A DNA stretch of 22,339 nt. Origin: Desulfobacteraceae bacterium (lineage in GTDB: Bacteria; Desulfobacterota; Desulfobacteria; Desulfobacterales; Desulfobacteraceae). Made by a program: the position numbers and the translations under genes. This document shows, one piece after another, positions 1 to 7,490 of the stretch (the stretch's first letter is position 1; each line of letters begins with the position of its first letter). The stretch lies in assembly GCA_003354055.1 (NCBI GenBank), contig PIVQ01000046.1:1-22339 (forward strand), read 5' to 3'. Under the pieces are notes generated by a model. That model had not been told where the DNA came from and did not search any database. It was given only the letters and a program-made list of their open reading frames with translations.

Positions 1-86
1 TTGAAAGAGATATTGTCAATCGCCTTGATCAACCCCGTCTTGGTCTCATATCCGATACTTAAATTTTTTACTGATAGCAGTGTCAT
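1..86 (-). CDS. Peptide-type ABC transporter ATP-binding protein, N-terminal fragment
   Basis: The first 28 residues are visible, beginning MTLLSVKNLSIGYETKTG, and the rest lies outside the window. The pattern of a short beta strand followed by GYETKTG and AIDNISF is the usual start of OppD/DppD-type ATPases, which drive import at the cytoplasmic face. It begins 5 nt after the stop of the DppC-like permease, so it is the next gene of the same operon. A GGAGGGG stretch (101-107) lies about 14 nt before the ATG, rather far for a ribosome site. Walker motifs are not in view, so the family call rests on the N-terminus and position. Confidence 0.8.
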   Translation of the reverse strand, partial: MTLLSVKNLSIGYETKTGLIKAIDNISF

Positions 87-91
87 GGGTC

Positions 92-985
92 TTAAGATTG
101 CCCCTCCTTTCTTAACCTGGGATCCAGAACTTCATCCATAGCCCGGCCCAGCATATAAAAGGCCAGGGTCAGAAAAGAGATACTGATACCCGGTGGAATC
201 AGCCAGTAGGGGGCCTGGAACATGTGCCCTGATTTCCATACCCATTGAAGCATCATTCCCCAACTCACCTGGGAGGGATCACCAAATCCTAAGAAAGAGA
301 GGGCGGCTTCCACCAGGATGGCGGATGTAACCCTGAAGGTCATGTACAAAAAGGCCAGGGGCAGTACATTGGGCATGATGTGACGAAAAATGATCCTCAT
401 GGAGGAGGCGCCTGCCACCTTTGAGGCTTCGATAAACGGCCGCTGTTTTAAGGAGAGGGTCTGGGAACGGATCACACGGGATACCGCAGGCCAGCGCATG
501 ATGGCAATGATGAACACAATCAGCCAGATGTTAAACTGACCGAAGAGCGAGGCTAAAATCAGCAGAATGACAAGTGAGGGCATAACCATGATAATGTCTG
601 CCATACGCATGAGAAAAGCATCGACCCAACCGCCGACATATCCTGCAACCATACCGATCACTGTACCGAGGACAATGGAGAACAAAGCTGAGGAGAGCCC
701 CACGATAAAGGCCACCTTGGCCCCTTCAAGCAATTGTGCAAAGAGATCCCTGCCCACATTGTCCGTTCCCAACCAATGGCTAAGGCTTGGCGGAGTGGAG
801 ACCTTGATATTGGGGTCAATTCCGGTCATGGGATCATACATCGGATTCAACAGGGGCAAGAAAAAACTGGCCAGTGCCATCAGCATGAATACGACCAGGA
901 TACCGACCCCGGCTTTCCCCACAGGGTTCTTGATAAATATCCGCCACCCCTGTACAAAGCGTTGAATATAATGATTTTTCAGCAA
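92..985 (-). CDS. DppC/OppC-type peptide ABC transporter permease, TTG start
   Basis: An inner-membrane permease that should pair with the DppB-like protein to form the pore of an oligopeptide or nickel-type importer. The open frame reaches 1069, but that part lies inside the upstream permease gene and reads MWYWWPTWWW, which is not protein-like. I chose the TTG at 985 because AAGGA (993-997) sits 7 nt upstream and just after the dppB-like stop (999-1001). This gives 297 aa, the normal length. The sequence has an N-terminal membrane segment (GVGILVVFMLMALASFF), then several further hydrophobic spans. It also carries the EAA loop, EASKVAGASSMRIIFRHIMP, which contacts the ATPase. The CTG at 982 is a less likely alternative start. 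Confidence 0.9.
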   Translation of the reverse strand: MLKNHYIQRFVQGWRIFIKNPVGKAGVGILVVFMLMALASFFLPLLNPMYDPMTGIDPNIKVSTPPSLSHWLGTDNVGRDLFAQLLEGAKVAFIVGLSSALFSIVLGTVIGMVAGYVGGWVDAFLMRMADIIMVMPSLVILLILASLFGQFNIWLIVFIIAIMRWPAVSRVIRSQTLSLKQRPFIEASKVAGASSMRIIFRHIMPNVLPLAFLYMTFRVTSAILVEAALSFLGFGDPSQVSWGMMLQWVWKSGHMFQAPYWLIPPGISISFLTLAFYMLGRAMDEVLDPRLRKEGQS

Positions 986-992
986 AGCACCA

Positions 993-997
993 TCCTT
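993..997 (-). promoter_or_regulatory. Ribosome binding site deciding the TTG start of the DppC-like permease
   Basis: AAGGA on the minus strand, 7 nt before TTG (983-985) and 1 nt after the upstream stop codon. No ATG lies nearby in frame, so this site is the main argument for a TTG start. Confidence 0.6.
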
Positions 998-998
998 A

Positions 999-1970
999 TC
1001 AATAGGTAATCCTCGGATCCAAATACGCATAGAGGAGATCCACCACCAAGTTGGCCACCAGTACCACAAGGGCGATCAGCAGAAAACAGGCCTGGGCCAG
1101 TGGGTAGTCATTATTGCTCACAGCAAAGATCAACTCACGGCCTATCCCTGGCCAGGTAAAAATCTGCTCGGTCAATGCCCCGCCATTGATGGAAAAGGCA
1201 AGGCTTAAGCCCACACTGGTGATCACAGGTAACGCGGCATTTTTGGCTGCATGCTTATCCCGGATTATTTTTTCGCTCAACCCTTTGGCCCGGGCCGTGA
1301 TAATATAATCCTCCCGGAGTACGGACAGCATGGAAGACCGCATGAGCAAAAGATACGACCCCAGGTTGATAGTAAACAAAGTCATCAAGGGAAGAATCAT
1401 GTGGTGGATCAGGTCCAAAAGCTTAACAAAGGAAGAGGAATTGCCTACCCAGAGTTCAGGGGAAAGGACGCCTCCAAGGGGAAACAGCTGGAACTTGAAT
1501 CCCAGAACCCAAAGCAAAATAAGGGCAAACCATGGGATAAACAGGGTATAGCATACCAGTGCGGATATAGACATGAAGTTGTCCAGCCGGCTGCCCTTGT
1601 TCCAGGCGGCCACCTTCCCTAAGAAAACCCCCACCACGGCGGCAAGTACCGTTGCTGTCGTAAACAACAGGATGGTCCATCCCAGACGCGCCTTGATGAT
1701 CTGGGATACAGGCTCGCCGTAGTGAAAGGAGACCCCGAAATTACCGACGATAAAGTTTTTTAGATAAATAACGTATTGTTCCCACATGGGTTTGTCCAAC
1801 CCCATCTGGGAAATCAGATGCCTCATGTCTTCCGGTGTGAGCATGGGATCCACGATCTTTGAAATGGGGTCTCCGGGACTCAGCCTGAACAAAAAGAACA
1901 ATACAGTCAGAATAATAAAAAAGATAAAGGCAATTTCAATGAGTTTACCAATTATATACTGGAGTCTCAT
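999..1970 (-). CDS. DppB/OppB-type peptide ABC transporter permease
   Basis: A 323-aa integral membrane permease, the partner of the DppC-like protein. It shows the classic family start: an N-terminal transmembrane helix ending in FLFRLSPGDP, then a large loop, then about five more spans. The EAA-type loop is TARAKGLSEKIIRDKHAAKN, followed by the LPVITSVG helix. The C-terminus (LVVDLLYAYLDPRITY) matches the DppB end consensus of a Tyr-hydrophobic-DPRI/V pattern. The start ATG lies 3 nt after the stop of the solute-binding protein gene, so translation is probably coupled. The substrate cannot be read from the permease; peptide, nickel and glutathione importers all share this fold. Confidence 0.93.
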   Translation of the reverse strand: MRLQYIIGKLIEIAFIFFIILTVLFFLFRLSPGDPISKIVDPMLTPEDMRHLISQMGLDKPMWEQYVIYLKNFIVGNFGVSFHYGEPVSQIIKARLGWTILLFTTATVLAAVVGVFLGKVAAWNKGSRLDNFMSISALVCYTLFIPWFALILLWVLGFKFQLFPLGGVLSPELWVGNSSSFVKLLDLIHHMILPLMTLFTINLGSYLLLMRSSMLSVLREDYIITARAKGLSEKIIRDKHAAKNAALPVITSVGLSLAFSINGGALTEQIFTWPGIGRELIFAVSNNDYPLAQACFLLIALVVLVANLVVDLLYAYLDPRITY

Positions 1971-1973
1971 AGG

Positions 1974-3710
1974 CTATTCCACAGGCCGAAGGACACACAT
2001 GGACCAGATATTTCCAATGCCGTCCACCTTGGCCACCCATCCCCTGAAATTTTCATTGAGAGTAGCCTCAATAATATGGGGATTGTACAGGGGCAGGTAA
2101 GGGACATCTTCCAGAACCATCCGTTGCATCTCCAGAATCAGTTTTTTCCTTTCAGCCGTATCGACCAGAGTTCTCTGCATATCTGCGATTTCATCAAATG
2201 CAGGATTATTATAGCCGCTCATATTCCAGCCCCTGGGCTTGTCGTTTTTTGAATAAAAGAACGCCCGCAGATAGTCCGGATCCAGATTCAACTTTCCATA
2301 TCCCAGTACAAAGGCATCGAATTCGTGCTTCCCCTTAACCGTATCCAGAAGAGAGTTAAAGGCCATGGGACGAGAAAAGGCAGGCAATCCCAATTCCCTG
2401 ATCCACTCCTGAATCATGGTACCGGCAAATGCCCGTTTGGGATCATAATCGGCCGGCGGGGTCAGGATGACGAATTTATCCATCTTCTTCCCGTCGGGCA
2501 ATAAAATATCCGAAGGGGTAACAATTTTTCCGTCCTGCGTCACCGGCGGTGTTTTCCAGGAATATCCGGCATCGGTCAAAATTTGAGCAGCCTCTTTGAT
2601 GCGAGTGGCTTTGGATTTACCGTAGCTGTATTTTTTCACATCCGGATTGTGCCAAAAATGGTTGCCCGACGGAATGATGGAATGCATGGGCGTTCCGAAA
2701 TTCTGCAGGATACGGGTCAGGATAAACTCTTTATCAATAACCGTTGCAACGGCCAGGCGCACAGCCTTGTCATTAAAAGGGGCCTGACGGAGGTTGAACC
2801 CCAGGTAGTAGAGCGCGCTCTTTTTATTGAAATAAAGATCAACATTGTCCTGCTCTTTAAGGTCTTTTATATATCCGGGCTGAATGTCCCCCCAATAATA
2901 ATCAATATCACCTTTTTTCAGAGCAAGGATGGCCACATCAGATGTGCCGTATATCTGAAACAGAATATCATTCACATAAGGTCCCAGCACATGGCCGCCG
3001 ATTGTCTGGCCCGCACCAAAAAAATGAAGATTTTTCTGCATGTGGAGAAAGGCACCTTTTTTATACTCAGCCAGTATAAAGGGGCCGGTTCCCATGGGTT
3101 TTTCAACACTGTGATCCTGAAGGGAACGCAGGGGTTTTTCTTTGGTCAGCGCCTCTTTGGCCACAGCCTCCCATTCCTTCCTGGAAACAATGGGGGCGGT
3201 CAACACCCGGGACATAAAAATGGCAGAGGGTTTCTTCAAATAGAAGACCACGGTGTGCGCATCAGGAGCTTCCACCTTCTCTATAATCTTCCATTTGGAA
3301 TAGTACCTGGGGATCTTAAAATCAAAGAACAACTGCTTGGTAAACAGAACATCGTCACTGGTAAACTCAGAGCCGTCGGACCATTTTGCCTGGCGTAGTT
3401 TTACCGTATAGGTGAGGGCATCTTTGTCAAATATGGGATCTTCGGCCGCCAGCCATGGGATAATCTCAAGGGTTTCAGGATGGCGATCGTAAAGGGGCTG
3501 GTAGATCTGGCTCAAAATTTTTCGGGAATTGGCATCTGTTCCCAGCCAGAGGTTCAGAGATCTTGGTTCTTCTGGCAGTCCGATTTTTAAAAACCGGTTT
3601 TCTTCTGTTTTCTGGCAGGCTAAAAACATTATAGAGGCCAGGGTTAACACCCCTGCCAATAAAAGGAATCTAAAAATGCATTCAGTCTGCGTTTTTAACC
3701 GATGGGCCAT
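1974..3710 (-). CDS. Extracellular solute-binding lipoprotein, peptide/nickel family (SBP_bac_5)
   Basis: The ligand-binding subunit of the importer, held on the outer face of the inner membrane. From the ATG at 3710 the protein is 578 aa. It has a charged start, a hydrophobic stretch (FLLLAGVLTLASIMFLAC) and a lipobox Cys at residue 32. The mature part has family landmarks: NLWLGTDANSRKILSQIYQP, YTVKLRQAKWSDG with SDDVLFT, and near the end a VLEDVPYLPLYNPH motif. The frame is open to 3770, but starting there would add 20 residues before the signal peptide. The chosen start overlaps the upstream ATP-grasp gene by 29 nt, with no strong ribosome site, which suggests coupled translation. The ligand is unknown; the gshB-like neighbour makes a glutathione-like or modified peptide worth considering. 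Confidence 0.9.
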   Translation of the reverse strand: MAHRLKTQTECIFRFLLLAGVLTLASIMFLACQKTEENRFLKIGLPEEPRSLNLWLGTDANSRKILSQIYQPLYDRHPETLEIIPWLAAEDPIFDKDALTYTVKLRQAKWSDGSEFTSDDVLFTKQLFFDFKIPRYYSKWKIIEKVEAPDAHTVVFYLKKPSAIFMSRVLTAPIVSRKEWEAVAKEALTKEKPLRSLQDHSVEKPMGTGPFILAEYKKGAFLHMQKNLHFFGAGQTIGGHVLGPYVNDILFQIYGTSDVAILALKKGDIDYYWGDIQPGYIKDLKEQDNVDLYFNKKSALYYLGFNLRQAPFNDKAVRLAVATVIDKEFILTRILQNFGTPMHSIIPSGNHFWHNPDVKKYSYGKSKATRIKEAAQILTDAGYSWKTPPVTQDGKIVTPSDILLPDGKKMDKFVILTPPADYDPKRAFAGTMIQEWIRELGLPAFSRPMAFNSLLDTVKGKHEFDAFVLGYGKLNLDPDYLRAFFYSKNDKPRGWNMSGYNNPAFDEIADMQRTLVDTAERKKLILEMQRMVLEDVPYLPLYNPHIIEATLNENFRGWVAKVDGIGNIWSMCVLRPVE

Positions 3711-4704
3711 CCACTGGGTGTTTGGGTGCAATGATCTTCTCCTCAATAAAATCCACAACCTTTGACTCAAGCTTCACATCATTAAACCGGTTGATCCTGG
3801 GAATTCCTCCCGGGCTGACGCAATTTATTTCAACCAATTTATCCGCGATTATATCAATCCCCACAAAATAAAGTCCATCTTTAATCAAGCGGGGTTTAAT
3901 TCTTTTGCATATCTGCCTCTGTGCCGGTGTGATTTCATGCTTAAACGCCTGGGCACCGGCATGCACATTTGTCCGAAAATCGCCTGTAACCGATTTTCTG
4001 CCCATCGCACCCAGGATCTCGCCGTTGAGCAAGAGAATTCTTATATCACCCTCTTGTTTTACGGTTTTCAGATACTCCTGGACCATGATGGGGGTCCGAG
4101 CAGGATAGGGTTTACTGGCCCGGACATAATAATTGATCAGGGAACTTAAATTTTCCTGATCACGGTTAGAGACCTTGATAACCCCGTGACCGCCGTGGCC
4201 CTGGAGCGGCTTGATCACCATGTCTCCGCCAAAATCATCAATGATTTTCCTTAACCTATTGGGATCTCTGGACACGTGGGTCTGAGGTATAATATCAGGA
4301 AAATTAAGTATATATGCCTTAGAGCTCCCATTGATCTGCCCATAGGTTGCATTGAGTATGAAGACATCATCGCTCACAGGTCCTAAAAATGCCATGACCT
4401 CGTAATTTAAAGGCGGATCTTTGCGCAAAAACAACGCATCCAGATCGGTTACCGTTTCAAATATAAGTTCATCCTGCTCCAGGCAATGGAGCAAAGCCTG
4501 CCAGTAGAGCTCAAGGCCTAAGCCCGCAGGAACCGTAATGTTCCTCATCCTGGCCACAACCTTATTGTTCCGGATATAAAGATCATGGGGCTCTAAAAAG
4601 AACACGGAATGCCCACGCTGATTGCATTCATACATGATATGGGCAGTGGTCTCCCACACAGGATCAATCTGCCTTAAATCATCCATTAAAAATCCGATTT
4701 CCAT
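3682..4704 (-). CDS. gshB: Glutathione synthetase-like ATP-grasp ligase
   Basis: GshB joins gamma-glutamylcysteine to glycine using ATP in the cytoplasm. The 340-aa product aligns well by eye with E. coli GshB over its length. It has the N-terminal MEIGFLMDD and an LFLRKDPP motif (~92-98), then an ATP-grasp loop, VIKPLQGHGGHGVIKV (~163-178). A DIRILLLNGEILGAMGRK segment follows, then FVGIDIIADKLVEINCVSPGG (~280-300) with the metal-binding Glu/Asn. The frame is open to 4887, but the GshB homology begins at the ATG at 4704. AAGG lies about 11 nt upstream of it. It heads the importer operon and overlaps the binding-protein gene. No gamma-glutamylcysteine ligase gene is in the window, so a related peptide ligase acting on another substrate is possible. 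Confidence 0.85.
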   Translation of the reverse strand: MEIGFLMDDLRQIDPVWETTAHIMYECNQRGHSVFFLEPHDLYIRNNKVVARMRNITVPAGLGLELYWQALLHCLEQDELIFETVTDLDALFLRKDPPLNYEVMAFLGPVSDDVFILNATYGQINGSSKAYILNFPDIIPQTHVSRDPNRLRKIIDDFGGDMVIKPLQGHGGHGVIKVSNRDQENLSSLINYYVRASKPYPARTPIMVQEYLKTVKQEGDIRILLLNGEILGAMGRKSVTGDFRTNVHAGAQAFKHEITPAQRQICKRIKPRLIKDGLYFVGIDIIADKLVEINCVSPGGIPRINRFNDVKLESKVVDFIEEKIIAPKHPVDGPSVKNAD

Positions 4705-4907
4705 AACTCTATTACCTTGGCACGACTGGCTCAACATATCACCTACATTTAAATGAAAAGGACACAAGATAAGGTTCTTTTTATGCCATGGGGCGTAAGT
4801 TGTCAAACGCTTATCTTTTTTATGGGGAAACTGCGGGACAAACCCGTTCAATTGATGTATCTTGGCTTTTTCTGAACTATAAAACAACGACCAAATGAGA
4901 GACCGAT

Positions 4908-6140
4908 ATGAGCGACACCCTTTTCATTCAATTCTACGGCAAAACCAACAGCGGATGGTATGACCTGTGCAATGGATTTTCAGATACCTGGGACCTGTGT
5001 AAATCAAAGGGAGATTTTCTCTGGCTGCCACATGTTCAGGATGCAAACAAGTGGTACGATCCCGATGCATACGGAGATCAGCCCCTGCCCATACAAAAGG
5101 GAACTGCCTATGTCAGTGCCAGCTATGTGAACCATCTCTACCAGGCCTATATATGGGCCACCCAATACCCGAATATCAAATTTATAGTGGGCGGACCTGT
5201 GGCTGCCGAACGATGCGGTGACGGCAACGGCTGGAATTCCGTACATTTCAAGGTGGAAGGAAATCTGCCGTCCAACCTGCATCTCACAGGAGCTAGTGTG
5301 GAATCCCTGTTTGATGTACCCGAATTTTCCGGAACCTGGAAGCTTTCAATCCCGGAGAATGTACCGGACGGCAGCCGGGTCTATTTTTCCTACACCCTTG
5401 AAAATCTCTGCTATTGGAAAAAATGCCCCTTTTGCTCCATTGCCCAGCACACCCTTGACCATGCCAGAAAACGACCGGAATTCGGCCTGGAGTTCAAAGA
5501 CCTGGACTTCAACGGTCATAAAATCGTCCGCCTTAACACAGGGTCCATTACCCCCGAACACATTCGTAAAATTCTTCCCGATCTTCCTAAAAGAGATGAC
5601 ATTGAATACCGGTATTTCATGCGGGCAGCCAAGGCAGAGACCAATGCCCTGAGAGAAGTACTGGATAAGATGAAAGGTGACCTGCCGGCCTCAACTCTGG
5701 GATTCGGCATTGAATTTCCCTCGGACCGCATGTGGAAATACCTGAACAAGGGCACTCGCATGGATGAGGTCATTGAGACCCTTGATTTCTGCCGGGACGC
5801 AGGTTTCAAGGTCAACGCCAATGTCATCCTGGGCTGGAACAATCTCATTGACCAGGACCTCAAAGATCTTGAAACCTTCATGGACAGCCTGGCAGAAAAC
5901 GCCGTCACCTCCCTGCAGCTGCGCTGGCTCTTTGCCCATCCCTATACAAAAATCTATGAAGAATACGACGGGGTAGAGGACAGCATCCGCCTAGGCCCCT
6001 TCTACTGCGGCTTTAATGTAAAGGTTGATGACCACCAGAAAAAGATGAACATGGCAGCAGCCGATATCATCAAGGAAAAATGCGACACCAAAAACATAAA
6101 ACTGGAAGGCTATAAAAACCTGAAAAAAGGAGACTTGTAA
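4908..6140 (+). CDS. Radical SAM protein with B12-binding-like N-terminal region
   Basis: A 410-aa protein of the radical SAM superfamily, enzymes that use a [4Fe-4S] cluster and S-adenosylmethionine for radical chemistry. The cluster motif is CYWKKCPFC (Cys168, Cys173, Cys176). The spacing is CX4CX2C rather than the usual CX3CX2C. The N-terminal ~150 residues resemble the vitamin B12-binding-like fold of many such proteins: alternating strands and helices with YVSASYVNHLYQAYIWATQ and KFIVGGP. Later segments (LGFGIEFPSDRMWKYLNKG, VNANVILGWNNL) follow the barrel pattern of B12-binding radical SAM proteins. It is transcribed away from the gshB-like gene, with a 203-bp gap. Substrate unknown; some relatives modify peptides. 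A decayed paralogue fragment lies at about 13300-13395. Confidence 0.85.
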   Translation: MSDTLFIQFYGKTNSGWYDLCNGFSDTWDLCKSKGDFLWLPHVQDANKWYDPDAYGDQPLPIQKGTAYVSASYVNHLYQAYIWATQYPNIKFIVGGPVAAERCGDGNGWNSVHFKVEGNLPSNLHLTGASVESLFDVPEFSGTWKLSIPENVPDGSRVYFSYTLENLCYWKKCPFCSIAQHTLDHARKRPEFGLEFKDLDFNGHKIVRLNTGSITPEHIRKILPDLPKRDDIEYRYFMRAAKAETNALREVLDKMKGDLPASTLGFGIEFPSDRMWKYLNKGTRMDEVIETLDFCRDAGFKVNANVILGWNNLIDQDLKDLETFMDSLAENAVTSLQLRWLFAHPYTKIYEEYDGVEDSIRLGPFYCGFNVKVDDHQKKMNMAAADIIKEKCDTKNIKLEGYKNLKKGDL

Positions 6141-6234
6141 CCGGCAGTAATCCACAAGCCTTAAAACTACCGCACACCTGATGTATCGGCAAATACCCGG
6201 CAGCCAAAGGCGCGGCGTACTCCGCTAATATCCC

Positions 6235-6370
6235 TTAGGAATCGTTACAAAATAACTTGATCTAAATACCCTGAAGGGCAGAAACTTGTTTCCAAAAACC
6301 CTCAAAAGACTGCTTAAAGCGGCGGGTATTTGGAAAACAAAAGATCAAGTAATTTTGGAGCCGATCCTTA
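6235..6370. mobile_element. MITE-like element, family 1, copy 1 (136 bp, full length)
   Basis: A short non-coding element with 28-nt imperfect inverted ends (6235-6262 and 6343-6370). The inner parts of both ends read AACTTGATC and GATCAAGTA. The core is bounded by GGAATCG at the left and CGATCC at the right, and is flanked on both sides by TTA, consistent with a 3-bp target duplication. Copies 2 and 3 lie at 13402-13447 and 18518-18622. Internal AATACCC and GGGTATT extend the hairpin potential. It carries no ORF, so any movement would need a transposase elsewhere. The 3-bp TNA target would fit the IS5 family (IS427/IS1031 groups), which is inference. Confidence 0.75.
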
Positions 6371-6460
6371 GGTCGTCCTGACCTGCGGAATAGCGGAAAT
6401 TTCCGTGTCTTTCAGTCCTTGACGCCCCGAAAATTTACGTGTGACCTTCAGGTTACGCCG
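6371..6460 (+). repeat. 90-bp dispersed repeat, copy X
   Basis: This segment matches the reverse complement of 11252-11341 over 90 bp without a gap, at about 80% identity by eye. The last stretch, ending ACGTGTGACCTTCAGGTTA then CGCCG, is identical. It begins directly after the right end of the MITE-like element at 6370, so that element probably inserted at or cut off one side of this repeat. The start can fold as GGTC-GTCCT-GACC. No coding potential was seen. Confidence 0.7.
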
Positions 6461-7001
6461 CTACGCACCCCACCCCTCCGGCTGCCTGATCCCCCAGGTA
6501 TGCTGACGTTAATGATGAAATCCAATAACTCATTTAGTCTATTAAATGCACAGAACAAAAATTTTCCAATTGATTTTTTTTAAATGAATCAGTATCTCAA
6601 AATATATTGATTCTCACACCATTGAAATTGAAGATTGGGGTATACCAGATACTGTGGTCTAAAAAATTTAAAAGAAGCGACCAATTACAGGGATAGTCTG
6701 GGGTTCTCATCACACCCAAAAAGGAGTTTGCACTTGGACGTAGTCCTCACTGCCTGGCAGTTTTAAATTCCTGAGTCTTCTTTTGGAAGTTATCGCAGCA
6801 TTAGAAATTTTATTCGTTACGGATGATACCATCCAGATACCGTTATTGTGATACAATAATCGATTAGATGATTTTCCATCATTGTAGGGTTCCAACCCGG
6901 AAAAAATAGTCAATTTAAGGATATCTTTTAAAATTTCTCCCTAAAGCTCTACTTTACGGGACATGATGAAATCTCCAAGACTGAATCCTAAAATAATTTA
7001 C
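6461..7001. other. Gene-free stretch between repeats and the ubiquitin-like operon
   Basis: About 540 bp, AT-rich after 6530. I find no convincing gene. A 67-codon minus-strand frame (6913-6710) lacks a ribosome site and resembles no family I know. A small perfect inverted repeat, TTATTGT-GAT-ACAATAA (6843-6859), is present. The stretch lies downstream of both the radical SAM gene and the DUF6527 gene, so it separates convergent units. No strong terminator with a T-run was found. Confidence 0.5.
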
Positions 7002-7490
7002 TCATGCTTTCCAGTGCCTTTTTGTCGTGGATTTCTTTTTTTGAGGATCTCTATAAAGGGCAGGTTTTTCAATCCAAGGTTTACGTCCGGTGTTATTGCA
7101 AAAAAATACTCTTCCATCCTTTATCCAAAAGTGGCTACAGCAGCCTCTGTTTTGCCAAATTGATGGGTGCAGAGTTGGTCTACCGCTCGGGCTTTTTCTC
7201 AAATTCCAATGCGGTTTATGAATTGACTGTAATGACAAAGAAATAACGTTGCCACAACCGCAAGGGCATTTAAAAAGAACCCAATAAGGTTTCCTCTGAT
7301 GCATAACCGCAATGAAATCTCTTTGACCAACAGCATTATTTGATGGGGTTTTATCCAGTATTTTTACCGAATGATAAAAAATATCTGGTTTTGTTGCTTG
7401 TCGAGGGGCTTCAGGACGAATTTTAACATTTTTTGATGTAGGTCTAAAAAGATCTGAGAAAAAACGTTTCAGCCACTTAACTATTGCCAT
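7002..7490 (-). CDS. DUF6527-family protein (putative peptidase of the ubiquitin-like system)
   Basis: A 162-aa protein, last gene of the operon. The N-terminal ~35 residues are basic and low in order. The core has a Cys cluster, FKCPCGCGN (Cys75, Cys77, Cys79), then HKPHWNLRK and TLHPSIWQ (His108, Ser110). NRGCCSHFWIKDG (Cys117, Cys118, Ser119, His120) and a final VFFC follow. This CPCGC / TLxPSI / SHFWIxxG pattern is what I associate with DUF6527, a zinc-binding-type small domain found beside bacterial Ubl, E2 and E1 genes. From memory, it has been proposed as the peptidase that matures or removes the Ubl. The ATG at 7490 is preferred (AGGTG 6 nt upstream); a GTG at 7499 is the alternative. 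It overlaps the E1 gene by 14 nt. Confidence 0.8.
   Translation of the reverse strand: MAIVKWLKRFFSDLFRPTSKNVKIRPEAPRQATKPDIFYHSVKILDKTPSNNAVGQRDFIAVMHQRKPYWVLFKCPCGCGNVISLSLQSIHKPHWNLRKSPSGRPTLHPSIWQNRGCCSHFWIKDGRVFFCNNTGRKPWIEKPALYRDPQKKKSTTKRHWKA

Noticed and set aside
2583..3398. A 271-codon open frame on the plus strand
   Set aside because: It lies entirely antisense to the solute-binding protein gene, which has clear family motifs; the plus-frame translation resembles nothing and follows from the codon bias of the real gene.
4134..4162. Perfect 8-bp inverted repeat TGATCAGG/CCTGATCA
   Set aside because: It falls inside the gshB-like coding sequence in a well-conserved reading frame; nothing suggests a regulatory role.
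6710..6913. A 67-codon minus-strand frame
   Set aside because: TTG start without a ribosome site, no recognisable family, set in AT-rich repeat-bordered DNA.
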